Assembly (NCBI GenBank): GCA_030441635.1
Contig: JAUEMM010000007.1
Location: forward strand, 1-64,000
Length of the DNA stretch: 64,000 bases
Direction: 5' to 3'
Source: Wolbachia endosymbiont of Tyrophagus putrescentiae
Lineage (GTDB): Bacteria > Pseudomonadota > Alphaproteobacteria > Rickettsiales > Anaplasmataceae
The translations under genes and the position numbers were made by a program. The notes under the pieces are model-generated. The model was not told the origin of the DNA. It ran no database searches and saw only the letters and a program-made list of their open reading frames with translations. Shown piece by piece: positions 35,431 to 44,639 of this stretch; within the stretch, counting starts at the first letter, position 1; each line of letters starts with the position of its first letter.

Positions 35431-37071
35431 ATGAACACAGAACCCTTTACTATCAAAAGATTATCATCCAACAAGTTTGTAGATATAGATGAAATATGTC
35501 AAGAGTCATTAGAGGATAGCAACGTTTTTGAAGATTCGTTTATTAGGAAGATAAAGGTAAAAGAAGGTGATGTAGTTGAAGGTATAGTAACTAGGGTTAA
35601 CCCTAATGATATTGTAGTTGATGTTGGTTTAAAATCTGATGGTAGGATACTCATAAAAGAATTGGGTTCCAATGATGAGGTTACTATTGGTTCTAAGATA
35701 AGAGCGTATGTTGAAAGGATTGAAGACTATAACGGAAATGTAGTTCTTAGTCGTGAAAAGGCAATTAAAGATGAAAAGTGGAACAAGTTAGAAGCTGATA
35801 TGGCTGCGCAATCTGAAGTAGGGGGAGTAATTAAACGTTCGATAAAATGTGGTTTTGTTGTTGATCTTGGTGACGGTTTAAATGCATTTCTGCCGCTGAG
35901 CCATGTTGATTTAAAGCAAGTAAAAGATGCAACTCACCTGATTGATACTGAGCAAAAATTTATGATCCTTAAAATGGATAAGAAACAGGGTAATATTGTT
36001 GTATCAAGAAAGTTAGTTCTAGAGAAGTTACATGCAGGTGAAAAATTGAAGTTTTTAGAGTCTTTGAATGAGGGAGATATAATAGAAGGAAAGATAAAAA
36101 GTATTACTAATTATGGTGTATTTGTTGGTATTCACGAATCGGATGAAGCTGGGATAATAGATGGTTTATTGCATATTACAGATATATCTTGGACTAGAGT
36201 TAGTCACCCTTCTGCAATTTTTACTTGTGGTCAGACAATTAGGGTTAAGATTATAAAAGTAGATAAAGAGAATGCTAAGGTTTCTTTAGGCGTGAAACAA
36301 TTAGAGGACAATCCTTGGCAGGATATTGAGTCAAAATATCCGGTTGATAGTATATATAAAGGTCGTGTAGCAAGCATAGAAGATTATGGTTTATTTATTG
36401 AACTTGAGCCTGGAGTTGAAGGTCTAGTGCATTCATCAGAAATTGCTTGGACCAAAAGTAATTTGCCAATTAGTAGCATTATGACGAGGGGGCAAGAAGT
36501 AAATGTGAAAGTTCTCGGTATTGATGTTGCTAAAAATCGAATGAGTTTAAGTATAAGAGAATGTATAGCTAATCCTTGGCAGATATTTATCGATAAATAC
36601 CCTCCTGGTTCCATTTTATCTTGTGAGATCAAAAACAATATGGGATTGCACCTATCCGTTACTTTCGATGATCCTGAAATAGATGAAAATGTGGAGGGGA
36701 CAATATATGCAAAGGATTTAAGTTGGTCTGACGATGGTGCAGATGAAATTAAAAGATGTAATATAGGTGATAGAATAGAGGCAAAGGTGATAAGAGCTAA
36801 TGTGAATCGGATGAAGATCTACATGGGTGTAAAGCAGATAGAATATGATCCTTTAGAAGAGTTGATAAAGAGGGTTAAGGTAGGAGATAAAATACAAGTT
36901 ACAGTAAGCAAGAAAGAAGATAGTGGATTACTTGTTGATGCTGGTAATGATGTAGCTATTTTAATAGGGCAGGAAAATCTACCAGAAAATAGGAAATTTT
37001 CTATATCTGAACGAATAGAGGCTGAAGTATTGGGTATTGAGGGATATAAAATAATGCTATCTGTTAAATAA
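35431..37071 (+). CDS. rpsA: 30S ribosomal protein S1
   Basis: The protein of 546 residues consists of consecutive S1 RNA-binding domains, six in normal bacterial S1. Clear examples are VKEGDVVEGIVTRVNPNDIVVDVG, LNEGDIIEGKIKSITNYGVFVGI with DGLLHITDISWTR, and YPVDSIYKGRVASIEDYGLFIEL with VEGLVHSSEIAW. S1 recruits mRNA to the ribosome. The stop overlaps the start of the HU-like gene (TAATG), forming an rpsA-HU-zapA operon. Confidence 0.95.
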   Translation: MNTEPFTIKRLSSNKFVDIDEICQESLEDSNVFEDSFIRKIKVKEGDVVEGIVTRVNPNDIVVDVGLKSDGRILIKELGSNDEVTIGSKIRAYVERIEDYNGNVVLSREKAIKDEKWNKLEADMAAQSEVGGVIKRSIKCGFVVDLGDGLNAFLPLSHVDLKQVKDATHLIDTEQKFMILKMDKKQGNIVVSRKLVLEKLHAGEKLKFLESLNEGDIIEGKIKSITNYGVFVGIHESDEAGIIDGLLHITDISWTRVSHPSAIFTCGQTIRVKIIKVDKENAKVSLGVKQLEDNPWQDIESKYPVDSIYKGRVASIEDYGLFIELEPGVEGLVHSSEIAWTKSNLPISSIMTRGQEVNVKVLGIDVAKNRMSLSIRECIANPWQIFIDKYPPGSILSCEIKNNMGLHLSVTFDDPEIDENVEGTIYAKDLSWSDDGADEIKRCNIGDRIEAKVIRANVNRMKIYMGVKQIEYDPLEELIKRVKVGDKIQVTVSKKEDSGLLVDAGNDVAILIGQENLPENRKFSISERIEAEVLGIEGYKIMLSVK

Positions 37072-37364
37072 TGATGGCGACAAAGTCTGATATAATTAAC
37101 AAAGTTGTAAAAAAATTTCCCTCTTTTGATAAGAGGGTGACTATGACAGTAGTAGATAGGTTTTTTGAGATGCTGACAGAAACGCTAGAAGACCATAATA
37201 GAATAGAATTTAGGGGCTTTGCTTCTTTTTCAATCAGGAGTTATAATATAAAAGAAGAACATTCTATATTAGGTAATTTTAAGAAAGATAAGTATTTTAA
37301 AGTATATTTTCGTAGCAGTAAAAGCTTGCTCAATTGTGTAAACTATAACTCAGAATGCAAGTAA
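37071..37364 (+). CDS. HU/IHF-family DNA-binding protein
   Basis: The protein of 97 residues has the bacterial histone-like fold: N-terminal helices (KSDIINKVVKKFP), a beta region with RIEFRGFASFSIRSYNIKEE, and a shortened C-terminal part (FKVYFRSSKSLLN). Position after rpsA is typical of ihfB in many proteobacteria, so this may be an IHF-beta-like subunit. The DNA-bending arm lacks the usual conserved proline context, so DNA affinity may differ. It overlaps both rpsA and zapA. Confidence 0.8.
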   Translation: MMATKSDIINKVVKKFPSFDKRVTMTVVDRFFEMLTETLEDHNRIEFRGFASFSIRSYNIKEEHSILGNFKKDKYFKVYFRSSKSLLNCVNYNSECK

Positions 37365-37672
37365 TAGAAGTTACTATACATAACAACAAGTATAAGATAT
37401 CCTGTGAAGATGAAAAAAAAAGTCATTTGCTGTATTTAGTTGACCGTTTTAATAAATTAGTTATTTCTATATCTAAAAAAACTGGCGGTAAGGGTTCCGA
37501 TGTACTGAATTTTTTGCTTGCAGCTCTGACGCTTGAAGATCAAATCTTGGAATTAACCAGACAATTAGATAAAACAAAGCAAGAATACAAGGAATACAGA
37601 GATGCACAGAAGATGGAATATACTGAATTGCTAAGTAGAGTTGATAAGATTATTGAGCGCATAGCAGATTAA
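37355..37672 (+). CDS. zapA: Cell division protein ZapA
   Basis: The protein of 105 residues matches ZapA: a small N-terminal domain (VIEVTIHNNKYKISCEDEKKSHLLYLVDRFNKLV) followed by a coiled coil (LEDQILELTRQLDKTKQEYKEY). ZapA cross-links FtsZ protofilaments at the division site. The start lies inside the end of the HU-like gene. Its last 23 nt overlap the convergent sdhE gene. Confidence 0.85.
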   Translation: MQVIEVTIHNNKYKISCEDEKKSHLLYLVDRFNKLVISISKKTGGKGSDVLNFLLAALTLEDQILELTRQLDKTKQEYKEYRDAQKMEYTELLSRVDKIIERIAD

Positions 37673-37898
37673 ATATTTTTTTATCTAAATGGGAAGGAAA
37701 TTCTTTTTTGTTAGTTATATAGCAATACAACTCATGATCATCAAGATCAACTATTTTTTCGTATTCTATCAGTTCATTAAGAGAGAATTGGTTAAGATAT
37801 TTTAATGCAAAATTGCCTAAAAGTATATCAGTTTCTTTGCAGCCTCTATGCCAACTTCTGTACATTAATTTTCTTCTTAGCAAGGAGATATCTACCAT
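37650..37898 (-). CDS. sdhE: FAD assembly factor SdhE
   Basis: The protein of 82 residues carries the SdhE signature RGCKETD (R18, G19, E22), which contacts the flavoprotein during covalent FAD attachment to succinate dehydrogenase. An N-terminal RRKLMYRSWH and C-terminal acidic helices fit the family (five-helix bundle, about 85 residues). Wolbachia depends on the TCA cycle, so the factor is expected. It overlaps zapA tail to tail. Confidence 0.88.
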   Translation of the reverse strand: MVDISLLRRKLMYRSWHRGCKETDILLGNFALKYLNQFSLNELIEYEKIVDLDDHELYCYITNKKEFPSHLDKKIFNLLCAQ

Positions 37899-37997
37899 TA
37901 CATATTAAGTTTTTTTTATTAAAAAGTAATATTATCTCCTTGTCAAGAAGGGTGTGCTTTAATATAATTAACATTTGATTAATATCTGAATATATAG

Positions 37998-39122
37998 GTG
38001 GAATTAATTACTAATCTTATCGGTGATAAAATATATTATTTATCATTTTTTTTAATAATTTTCGTTATAGTCTTTGTACACGAATTTGGACATTATATAG
38101 TTGCAAAAATTTGTGGAGTCAAAGTTGAATCATTCTCTATAGGATTTGGCCCAGAAATTTGCGGCTTTTATGATAAGTCTGGTACTAAGTGGAAATTAAG
38201 TGCTATTCCACTTGGTGGTTATGTTAAAATGCTAGGGGATACAAATGAAGCAAGTTTTCGTGTAGCAGAGAAAGAATTAACTGAAGAGGAAAAGCTGCAT
38301 TCGTTTTATGTAAAGCCGCGATATCAAAAAGCAGCAATAGTTTTTGCTGGACCTTTTGCAAATATTATATTTACTGTGATAGCCTTAACAATGTTTTTTT
38401 ATGTAGAGGGATATTATCGCACACCTTCAGTAATTGGCAATATTATAAAAGGTAGTGCGGCTGAACAATCTGGTTTGCTGCCAGGTGATACTATAACCCG
38501 TATTAATAATCATAAAATAGAGTATTTTGAAGATATTGCACGCCTAGTTATGTCCAATCCGAAAACGGAAATGGAAATTGAGTATGAAAGAAATAAAGAA
38601 AAGCACAAAGTAAATCTCACTCCTTTAATGATAAAAGACAAAGACGCTTTTGGTAACATTATAGAGAAAGAGAGTATCGGGATCACTTCAATTGATATGC
38701 GGAATTTAAAGCAATCATCTTTTCTTGGAGCTGTGGGTTTATCGATAAGTGAAACGTACTATGCTATGCAGTTAACAATCAAAGCAATTGCTCAAATTGT
38801 AGTCGGAAAGCGCAGTGTTAATGAAATAGGTGGGCCATTAAAAATAGCAAAATATTCTGGTCAATCAGCTAAAAAGGGGATAATGGCTATTTTGTACTTT
38901 ATGGCTGTTATTTCAATTAATTTAGCTGCTATTAATTTATTACCAATCCCTCTGTTGGATGGCGGGCATTTGTTTCACTATATTATAGAAGCGGTTACAC
39001 GTAGAGATCTAAGTTTAAAGTACCAAAAGTACGCAGCTGCTTTTGGAGCTTCTGTCTTATTTTTATTGATGGCAGTTGCAGTTTTTAATGATATTCGGCA
39101 CGTTTTTTTCAGTAATATATGA
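37998..39122 (+). CDS. rseP: Site-2 intramembrane metalloprotease RseP
   Basis: The protein of 374 residues is a site-2 protease with HEFGH (residues 28-32) in the first membrane segment, a PDZ domain in the middle (AAEQSGLLPGDTITRINNHKI), and a second zinc motif NLLPIPLLDGGH near the C-terminus. It cuts membrane-embedded peptides such as anti-sigma factors and leftover signal peptides. The start is GTG at 37998. It is the first gene of the rseP-bamA-skp-fabZ-prmC cluster. Confidence 0.94.
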   Translation: MELITNLIGDKIYYLSFFLIIFVIVFVHEFGHYIVAKICGVKVESFSIGFGPEICGFYDKSGTKWKLSAIPLGGYVKMLGDTNEASFRVAEKELTEEEKLHSFYVKPRYQKAAIVFAGPFANIIFTVIALTMFFYVEGYYRTPSVIGNIIKGSAAEQSGLLPGDTITRINNHKIEYFEDIARLVMSNPKTEMEIEYERNKEKHKVNLTPLMIKDKDAFGNIIEKESIGITSIDMRNLKQSSFLGAVGLSISETYYAMQLTIKAIAQIVVGKRSVNEIGGPLKIAKYSGQSAKKGIMAILYFMAVISINLAAINLLPIPLLDGGHLFHYIIEAVTRRDLSLKYQKYAAAFGASVLFLLMAVAVFNDIRHVFFSNI

Positions 39123-41407
39123 AAAAGATATTTTGTACACTGCTAATAATTTTCGTTCCTTTGTTGCTTGTTGCATTAGAAAACAAAATACAAATAAAAA
39201 GTATTAAGATTATAGGTAACGAGAGGTTGAGTGTACAAACAATAGAGTTTTACGTACAGCTAAGTGCTGGTGATTATGTTGACGATAATGATATAAATTT
39301 AGTTGTAAAGAATCTATATACCAAGAAATTATTTGAAAGTGTGAGTGCTTACATTGATGAAGAAAAAAATCTCGTTATAAAGGTTAAAGAAAATCCACTG
39401 ATTGAGAGAATAATACTACAAGGTAATAAATTGTTTGATAATAAGGTGTTGCTAGCCAATGTTATTCAATCTAAAGAACAAAGTATTTTTACTGAGACGA
39501 AATTACAAAGTGATTTGCTAAACCTGGTAACAACTTATAGAAACAATGGAAGAATTGGTGCTAAAGTTAAATATGAGCTAGCTAAACTTGATGACAACAA
39601 AGTCAATTTAATTTTTAAAATAAATGAAGGTAGAACCTCTAAGGTAAAAAGTGTAAAATTTGTAGGCAATAAAAACTTTTCTGGTGAAGAGTTAGAAAGA
39701 ATTGTAAAAACACATAACAATAATATATTTAGTAAGTTATTTAGTGCGATTTTTAAGGACACAAATCATTACTCACCTCAATATTTATTAATTAGTACAG
39801 AGTTGCTTGATCGCTTTTACTCATCTCATGGTTATATCAACAATAAAATTCAGCCAATTGTTGAGATTGATGATCAAAATCAAGCGCATGTGACTTTTTT
39901 AGTTGATGAAGGACAGCAGTATTGGTTTGGAAGTAGTAAAATTAGTATTGAGTCTGAAGTTCATTTTGAGCAGGAAATTTCAGGGCTTGTGACGGAAGAG
40001 AGCAATCAGGTATTTAATAGAGTTAAGGTTAATAATACGGTAGACAAGATAAGTAAATATTTAAGTGAAAAAGGGTACGTTTTTGCAAAGGTTAATTCTG
40101 ACTATATAGAGCATGGTAATGTTGTGGATATAGTTTATAAGATATCTCCAGGTAAAAAGATTTATGTAAATCAAATTACAATTAATGGCAATGATCGTAC
40201 TTTAGACCAGGTTATCAGAAGTAAGTTAAGTATTACAGAAGGTGACCCATACAATATATCTGAAATTCAAAAATCACGTAGGAGACTACTTGGAAGTGAT
40301 TTTTTTTCATCGGTGAAAATAGATAACTATGCAGTAAGCGACGATGCTGTCGACTTGAATTTAAATGTAAAAGAGAAAAGAACAGGTGTATGTTCTTTAT
40401 CGGGTGGGATGTCTTTTCCTGGAGGAGCCTTTGTTGAGGCTAGTGTAAAAGAACCAAATTTATTTGGAACTGGCAAAGAGTTTTCTTTTGCCCTAAAGAG
40501 AGATAAATACTCCTTTTTAACTGATGTGGAAATCGTTGAGAACAATTTTAATTATTCTGATACGTCACTAGGTGCTGGTATATTTTATGAAACGGATGAA
40601 AAGCCAAATAGTGACTTTAAAAGTAAGAGCTTTGGACTTTCAACTAAATTATCGTATGGAATAACAGAAAATTTGACAAATTCCCTCCGTTACTTTTATA
40701 AGCATAATTATATATATAGGGATAACAAAGAAGAAAAAAGTATAATCTCAGCAGTGGGTTATACATTAACATATAACAAATTAGATAATCTGTATTCTCC
40801 AAGAGACGGATATTTACTGCGTTTGAGCCAAGATGTTTCTGGGATTGGAGGAAATGTACATTTTCTAAAGTCTGAAGCCTTATCTTTTTTTGCTCGTCCT
40901 ATACTGAAAAAGTTTGATGATGACATAATATTTCGTTTTAAAATGGCAGCAGGTTACATTTTTTCATATACTGATAAAGCATTAGGTGTAGATCAACATT
41001 TTTTTAAAGGTGGTAATGAAATCAGAGGGTTTGAGCTTTCTGGCATTGGTCCAAGAAAGAGAAAGAAAGAAAGTGAAAAAAATGGAAAGTCCTTAGGGGG
41101 AAGGTTTTACTTTAACGCAACACAACAAATTGATTTTCCATTGCCAAAATTATATGATCGAGCTGGTATAAAGGGTTCACTTTTTATTGATTATGCAACG
41201 CTTTTCGACCCAGATTGCAGAGATGGCCGGTGTGAAGATATGTATGAAGATAATAAACTTTTAAGAATCTCACCAGGTTTCGGTTTTTCAATGCCGTCTC
41301 CTTTGGGTGGAAGAATGAGGCTGGATTTTGGTTTTCCATTGGTAAAAGAAAGTTATGATATTATACTTTCGCCAAATGTTAAGTTTTCTATTGAAGGAGG
41401 AATTTAA
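39119..41407 (+). CDS. bamA: Outer membrane protein assembly factor BamA
   Basis: The protein of 762 residues has a signal peptide (to about residue 20), POTRA repeats (starting IKSIKIIGNERLSVQTIEFYV; another VKSVKFVGNKNFSGEELERIV) and a C-terminal 16-strand Omp85 barrel with GGNEIRGFELSGIGPR as the conserved lid-lock segment. It inserts beta-barrel proteins into the outer membrane and is essential. It overlaps rseP by 4 nt and shares its last base with the start of skp. Confidence 0.95.
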   Translation: MKKIFCTLLIIFVPLLLVALENKIQIKSIKIIGNERLSVQTIEFYVQLSAGDYVDDNDINLVVKNLYTKKLFESVSAYIDEEKNLVIKVKENPLIERIILQGNKLFDNKVLLANVIQSKEQSIFTETKLQSDLLNLVTTYRNNGRIGAKVKYELAKLDDNKVNLIFKINEGRTSKVKSVKFVGNKNFSGEELERIVKTHNNNIFSKLFSAIFKDTNHYSPQYLLISTELLDRFYSSHGYINNKIQPIVEIDDQNQAHVTFLVDEGQQYWFGSSKISIESEVHFEQEISGLVTEESNQVFNRVKVNNTVDKISKYLSEKGYVFAKVNSDYIEHGNVVDIVYKISPGKKIYVNQITINGNDRTLDQVIRSKLSITEGDPYNISEIQKSRRRLLGSDFFSSVKIDNYAVSDDAVDLNLNVKEKRTGVCSLSGGMSFPGGAFVEASVKEPNLFGTGKEFSFALKRDKYSFLTDVEIVENNFNYSDTSLGAGIFYETDEKPNSDFKSKSFGLSTKLSYGITENLTNSLRYFYKHNYIYRDNKEEKSIISAVGYTLTYNKLDNLYSPRDGYLLRLSQDVSGIGGNVHFLKSEALSFFARPILKKFDDDIIFRFKMAAGYIFSYTDKALGVDQHFFKGGNEIRGFELSGIGPRKRKKESEKNGKSLGGRFYFNATQQIDFPLPKLYDRAGIKGSLFIDYATLFDPDCRDGRCEDMYEDNKLLRISPGFGFSMPSPLGGRMRLDFGFPLVKESYDIILSPNVKFSIEGGI

Positions 41408-41964
41408 TGAAGTATTTACATTTATGCTTTTTAGCAATTAGCATGCTTTTTTCTATATTTGCAGTATATATTGTGTATAATCGTTCAGAATGCGGTTCAT
41501 ATGCTCATGCAACAGCAACTGTTGATAATTATAGAATACTGGATGATTTGCTGGTAATAAAGGACATACAGCAGCAAGTTGAAGAGCAAGGTTCCAAATT
41601 GCGAAAGGAGTTTGAGCAAGAATTAGAAAAGTTTAAGCCGTCAGAAGAGGAATTTAATCTTTTATCTGAAGAAGCTAAAAAAGAAAAAATGGAGCAGTTT
41701 AACAAGTATGCTGAAAAAGCTAGAGAGAGTTATGTGAAAAAAGTCACAGCTTTAGAAGGTAGCTATAAAAAAGTTATTGATAATATTTTTGGTAAAATCA
41801 AGGAAATTACTGAAAAAATAGCTAAAAGTGAAGAGATAGATTTAGTGTTGTTGATTCCAAAGAACCAGATTTTATACTCAAAGGATGCAGTGGACTTATC
41901 TGATAAAGTGTTGAAGAGCATGAATAAGGATATGCCAAAATTTACCTTGGAAATTGCGGAATAA
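41407..41964 (+). CDS. skp: Periplasmic chaperone Skp/OmpH
   Basis: The protein of 185 residues has an N-terminal membrane or signal segment (residues 3-25) followed by two long helices rich in Glu and Lys (about 60-145), the tentacle structure of Skp. A C-terminal stretch IDLVLLIPKNQILYSKDAVDLSDKVL is typical of the family. Skp carries unfolded outer membrane proteins to BamA, encoded just upstream. Confidence 0.88.
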   Translation: MKYLHLCFLAISMLFSIFAVYIVYNRSECGSYAHATATVDNYRILDDLLVIKDIQQQVEEQGSKLRKEFEQELEKFKPSEEEFNLLSEEAKKEKMEQFNKYAEKARESYVKKVTALEGSYKKVIDNIFGKIKEITEKIAKSEEIDLVLLIPKNQILYSKDAVDLSDKVLKSMNKDMPKFTLEIAE

Positions 41965-41968
41965 GATT

Positions 41969-42391
41969 ATGCAGTTCAATATTAGAGAAATTATAAAAGT
42001 GCTCCCACATTCTTATCCATTTCTCTTAGTTGATAGAGTATTAGAATGTGACCCTGGCAAAAGCATAAAAGCGATGAAAAATGTCACTTATAATGAGCCA
42101 TTTTTTACTGGTCACTTTCCAGGTCATCCTGTGATGCCAGGTGTTTTAATAATCGAGTCTCTTGCTCAGGCGGCTGCGGTGTGTGTTCTGAGTAACAACA
42201 AGGAAAATTCTATTGCTTATCTTACTTCCGTTGAAAATGCAAAATTTAGGAAACAAGTTATTCCAGGAGATACGCTGGTTCTTCAAGTAAGTGTTAAGAA
42301 TGCACGCTTAAAGGCGTGCAAATTTGAGTGCGTTGCATATGTTGATGAAGAGAAGGTTGCAGAAGCAACAATTCTAGCAATGTTTGAGTAG
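41969..42391 (+). CDS. fabZ: 3-hydroxyacyl-ACP dehydratase FabZ
   Basis: The protein of 140 residues is a hot-dog dehydratase of fatty acid synthesis. Catalytic H49 lies in TGHFPGHPVMPGVL and E63 in IESLAQAAAV. The ATG at 41969 matches the family N-terminus; a TTG at 41954 would add five unlikely residues. It is 4 nt after skp, a standard proteobacterial arrangement, though the usual lpxD/lpxA neighbours are absent. Wolbachia lacks LPS synthesis. Confidence 0.95.
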   Translation: MQFNIREIIKVLPHSYPFLLVDRVLECDPGKSIKAMKNVTYNEPFFTGHFPGHPVMPGVLIIESLAQAAAVCVLSNNKENSIAYLTSVENAKFRKQVIPGDTLVLQVSVKNARLKACKFECVAYVDEEKVAEATILAMFE

Positions 42392-42414
42392 TCTTTTGAA
42401 CGTTTTTTAAAGTA

Positions 42415-43257
42415 GTGAAAACTATCGGTACTTTAATTCAAGAGGGTTGTAAATATTTGTCTTTACACGGAATTGACACTCCGCACCTGGATTGTGAATT
42501 GATTTTGCAGCATGTGCTGAGTGTAGAAAGGTCGTTTATAATCATGAACGGTGCAGATTCTATAGCTGAGCAGAAAGAGCACTTATTTTGGCAATTAGTA
42601 GAAAAAAGGGTTAAAAGGCATCCAATATCACATATAATAGGCAGGCGTGAATTCTGGAGCAGTGATTTTATAGTTAGTCGAGATGTTCTTGATCCAAGGC
42701 CAGATAGTGAGACAGTAATTTCAACGGTATTAAAGTATTATAAAAATAAAGGACAAAGGTTAAAGGTTGCAGATTTTGGCACTGGCACTGGATGCTTGCT
42801 TATATCAATGTTGAGCGAGTATAAATTTGCAGTAGGCGTTGCTTTTGAAAAAAGCTTGAAGGCGTATAGGGTTGCTTACAAGAATATAAAAAAGCATAAC
42901 TTACTGGGTAAAATTAAAATATTTCCAAATTCATGGGTGGAATGCAATGACTCATTTGATCTCATTATTAGCAATCCTCCTTACATTAGAAGGGATAAAT
43001 TGAAAACTTTGCAAGCTGAAGTGCAAAAAGAACCAGTAGCTGCTCTTGATGGTGGAATTAGCGGATCAGATTGTTATCTCAGTATTTTTTCTGTGTTAAG
43101 AAAGTGTCTTAGAAAAAATAAGTTTGCTGTTTTGGAGATAGGTGAAGATCAAGGTAATATTGAGAGGTTAGTGCATCTATATGGATTAGCTTTTCAAGAG
43201 TATGTATATGATTTATCTGGAATGAAGAGATGCATTGTTGTAAAGAAAATTTGTTAA
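42415..43257 (+). CDS. prmC: Release factor glutamine methyltransferase
   Basis: The protein of 280 residues methylates the GGQ glutamine of release factors. It has a helical N-terminal domain, the SAM-binding ADFGTGTGCLLISML and the catalytic NPPY in LIISNPPYIRRDKL. The start is a GTG at 42415. A GGISGSDCYLSIF segment is also typical. Full length. Confidence 0.95.
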   Translation: MKTIGTLIQEGCKYLSLHGIDTPHLDCELILQHVLSVERSFIIMNGADSIAEQKEHLFWQLVEKRVKRHPISHIIGRREFWSSDFIVSRDVLDPRPDSETVISTVLKYYKNKGQRLKVADFGTGTGCLLISMLSEYKFAVGVAFEKSLKAYRVAYKNIKKHNLLGKIKIFPNSWVECNDSFDLIISNPPYIRRDKLKTLQAEVQKEPVAALDGGISGSDCYLSIFSVLRKCLRKNKFAVLEIGEDQGNIERLVHLYGLAFQEYVYDLSGMKRCIVVKKIC

Positions 43258-43308
43258 TAGTAGAAATAAAACGCGTATAATATAAATTTAAAATAAGGAG
43301 TTTTATAC

Positions 43309-44361
43309 ATGGTATATAAGATTGCTGTTGTTGGGTCTACGGGGAAAGTAGGACGTGAGATATTAAACATACTAGCTGAATTTCAAAGTAAAAAAAATAT
43401 TTCGGTAATTCCTCTTGCATCAAAAAAATCGATGGGGAAAAAAATAAGTTTTGGTGATGAAGAGTTAACAGTGTTATGCCTGGAAGATCATGATTTTGCA
43501 GGGATAGATGTAGCTATTTTTTGTGCTGGGTCTGATGTTTCTAGAGAATATGTACCGTTGGCTGTAGATTCTGGATGCATTGTAATAGACAATACTTCAT
43601 ATTTTAGAATGAAGGATGGTGTGCCACTAATCATTCCGGAGATCAACGAAGAAAAAATTGCTGAATATAAAAATCAGGGAATAATATCCAATCCGAACTG
43701 TACTACAATACAAATGTTAGTTGCTCTTCACTTACTGCATAAACGTGCACGAATAAAAAGGATTGTTGCTTCAACTTACCAATCAACCTCTGGTGCAGGT
43801 AAAGCAGCTATGGATGAACTTTATAATCAAACAAAAAAGATGTTCATGAATGAAGTTAAGAAAGCTGATGTGTTTCCTAAGCAAATAGCTTTTAATTGCA
43901 TTCCTCAAGTAGGAGAGTTTATGGAAAGCGGGTATACTAAAGAAGAATGGAAGATGCAAGAGGAGACAAAGAAAATTCTAGGAGAAGATATTAAAGTGAC
44001 TGCGACTTGTGTGAGGGTACCTGTGTTTGTTGGACATGCTATATCATTGAATGTGGAATTTCATCAACCGATTACGGAAGAAGTTGCGCGTGAAATACTT
44101 GATGAAGCTGGGGATAAAGGAGTTCTAGTGTATGATAGACGTGATGATGGTGGGTACACAACTCAAATTGATGTTGTTCAAGAAGATGCTGTATATGTAT
44201 CACGTATTAGAAAAGATGAAACTGTAGAGCATGGACTAAGTATGTGGGTAGTAGCTGACAATTTGCGTAAAGGTGCTGCACTTAACATAGTGCAGATTCT
44301 GGAAATTTTGACAAATCAATACTTATCTGCTAATACAAGTAAAACTAAGATAATGAAGTGA
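43309..44361 (+). CDS. asd: Aspartate-semialdehyde dehydrogenase
   Basis: The protein of 350 residues reduces aspartyl phosphate to aspartate semialdehyde. NADP-binding VVGSTGKVGREIL is near the N-terminus, catalytic C131 lies in SNPNCTTIQ, and QSTSGAGKAAMDEL and HGLSMWVVADNLRKGAALN complete the signature. In Wolbachia the product feeds diaminopimelate for peptidoglycan-like material. AAGGAG precedes the ATG. It starts the asd-yggT-ftsK operon. Confidence 0.95.
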   Translation: MVYKIAVVGSTGKVGREILNILAEFQSKKNISVIPLASKKSMGKKISFGDEELTVLCLEDHDFAGIDVAIFCAGSDVSREYVPLAVDSGCIVIDNTSYFRMKDGVPLIIPEINEEKIAEYKNQGIISNPNCTTIQMLVALHLLHKRARIKRIVASTYQSTSGAGKAAMDELYNQTKKMFMNEVKKADVFPKQIAFNCIPQVGEFMESGYTKEEWKMQEETKKILGEDIKVTATCVRVPVFVGHAISLNVEFHQPITEEVAREILDEAGDKGVLVYDRRDDGGYTTQIDVVQEDAVYVSRIRKDETVEHGLSMWVVADNLRKGAALNIVQILEILTNQYLSANTSKTKIMK

Positions 44362-44639
44362 TGCATCCAATTATATACTTAATTAGCATATTATTCGATC
44401 TGTACAGCTTTGTTTTAATGTCCTGGATTGTGCTCAATTGGCTAATAAGGCTTGGTGTGTTGAATATGTATAATGAAGTTGTTAATCGTATAATGCATAC
44501 TTTAAATCAGCTGACTTATCCACCACTGAAGTTTATCAGAAAGTATATTCCGCCGTTTAATGGACTGGACTTATCTGTAATAATATTGTTAATAGCGATG
44601 CATTTTATAAAATATACTATAATTTACTACTTTCAGTAG
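44361..44639 (+). CDS. YggT-family membrane protein
   Basis: The protein of 92 residues has two hydrophobic segments (about residues 3-26 and 68-90) flanking a loop with TYPPLKFIRKYIPPFNGLDLS, the YggT signature. Its role is not firmly known; it is linked to osmotic stress and division in other bacteria. The ATG overlaps the stop of asd (TGATG), and its own stop abuts ftsK. Confidence 0.88.
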   Translation: MHPIIYLISILFDLYSFVLMSWIVLNWLIRLGVLNMYNEVVNRIMHTLNQLTYPPLKFIRKYIPPFNGLDLSVIILLIAMHFIKYTIIYYFQ